A stretch of 64,000 bases of DNA from Algoriphagus sp. (GTDB lineage Bacteria > Bacteroidota > Bacteroidia > Cytophagales > Cyclobacteriaceae), in the NCBI GenBank assembly GCA_029945945.1, contig JAQSDM010000013.1, positions 1-64,000 of the forward strand. The letters are read 5' to 3'. This document shows, piece after piece, positions 63,959 through 64,000 of the stretch (positions are counted from its first letter, which is position 1; each line of letters starts with the position of its first letter). The translations under genes and the position numbers were made by a program. The notes below the pieces were generated by a model. It saw only the letters and a list, made by a program, of their open reading frames with translations. It made no database searches and had not been told where the DNA came from.

Positions 63959-64000
63959 ATGAACCAACTTAAAATCCGAATTCTGATTTTTTCATTCCTG
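63959..64000 (+). CDS. Start of a membrane or exported protein (truncated by window end)
   Basis: The first 14 codons read MNQLKIRILIFSFL, which looks like the start of a signal peptide or membrane helix. TATTTTGG upstream, near 63912, is one mismatch from a -7 element. Nothing can be said about function. Confidence 0.45.
   Translation, partial: MNQLKIRILIFSFL

Overview
The window looks like the chromosome of an aerobic Bacteroidota, most likely a Cyclobacteriaceae (Algoriphagus-like) member. The grounds are a PorP/SprF protein next to a type B T9SS substrate, a PorE-like protein, a type A T9SS protease, a SusC/SusD pair, DUF2723 and DUF4407 proteins, absence of Shine-Dalgarno sequences, and promoters of the TTTG...TAnnTTTG type. 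The family assignments are from memory of the families, not from a database search. I saw no phage, IS element or CRISPR array.

Layout. 0.1-8.1 kb, minus strand: type B T9SS substrate with its PorP/SprF partner, purA, a Fur-family regulator with a STAS protein, and a bifunctional RelA/SpoT. 8.2-11.8 kb, plus strand: tRNA-Leu(UAG), tig, clpP, clpX. 11.8-28.5 kb, minus strand: lpxB, queD, a T9SS subtilase with a small partner, a SusC/SusD/lipoprotein operon, a PorE-like OmpA protein downstream of queE, a GNAT enzyme and an M20 amidohydrolase. 28.6-34.2 kb, plus strand: leuS with an apparent extra insert, a glycosyltransferase, a DUF2202 lipoprotein with a cytochrome c, and a candidate regulated small RNA. 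34.5-47.4 kb: an AraC/aldehyde dehydrogenase/DUF779 group, dipeptidase, VIT1-type transporter, DUF5995, DUF4407, SGNH hydrolase, MsrA-MsrB lipoprotein, AlkB and a D-2-hydroxyacid dehydrogenase.

47.5-50.5 kb, minus strand: what reads as one cold-adaptation operon (fatty-acid desaturase, DEAD-box-type helicase with DEFD in motif II, small basic protein, cold-shock protein). The desaturase seems to begin at a non-canonical ATT codon and to have a leader of about 230 nt.

50.6-59.9 kb, minus strand: the most interesting part, an inorganic-sulfur module. It holds a TsdA-type dihaem thiosulfate dehydrogenase with an outer-membrane porin, a second paralogous porin with a YeeE/YedE (TsuA-like) transporter split into two genes, a CstB-like persulfide dioxygenase-rhodanese fusion, and thioredoxin. 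All four transcription units carry a CRP/FNR-family dyad, roughly TGTGA(C/T)-N4-(A/G)TCACA. In three of them the dyad centre lies exactly 36.5 bp from the last base of the -7 element. The same geometry recurs at 33.95 kb in front of a terminator-ended non-coding stretch, a candidate small RNA of the same regulon. A thioesterase/MFS pair and a 26-codon membrane-peptide ORF sit inside the module. The window ends with a DUF2723 membrane protein, a methyltransferase and the first codons of another gene.
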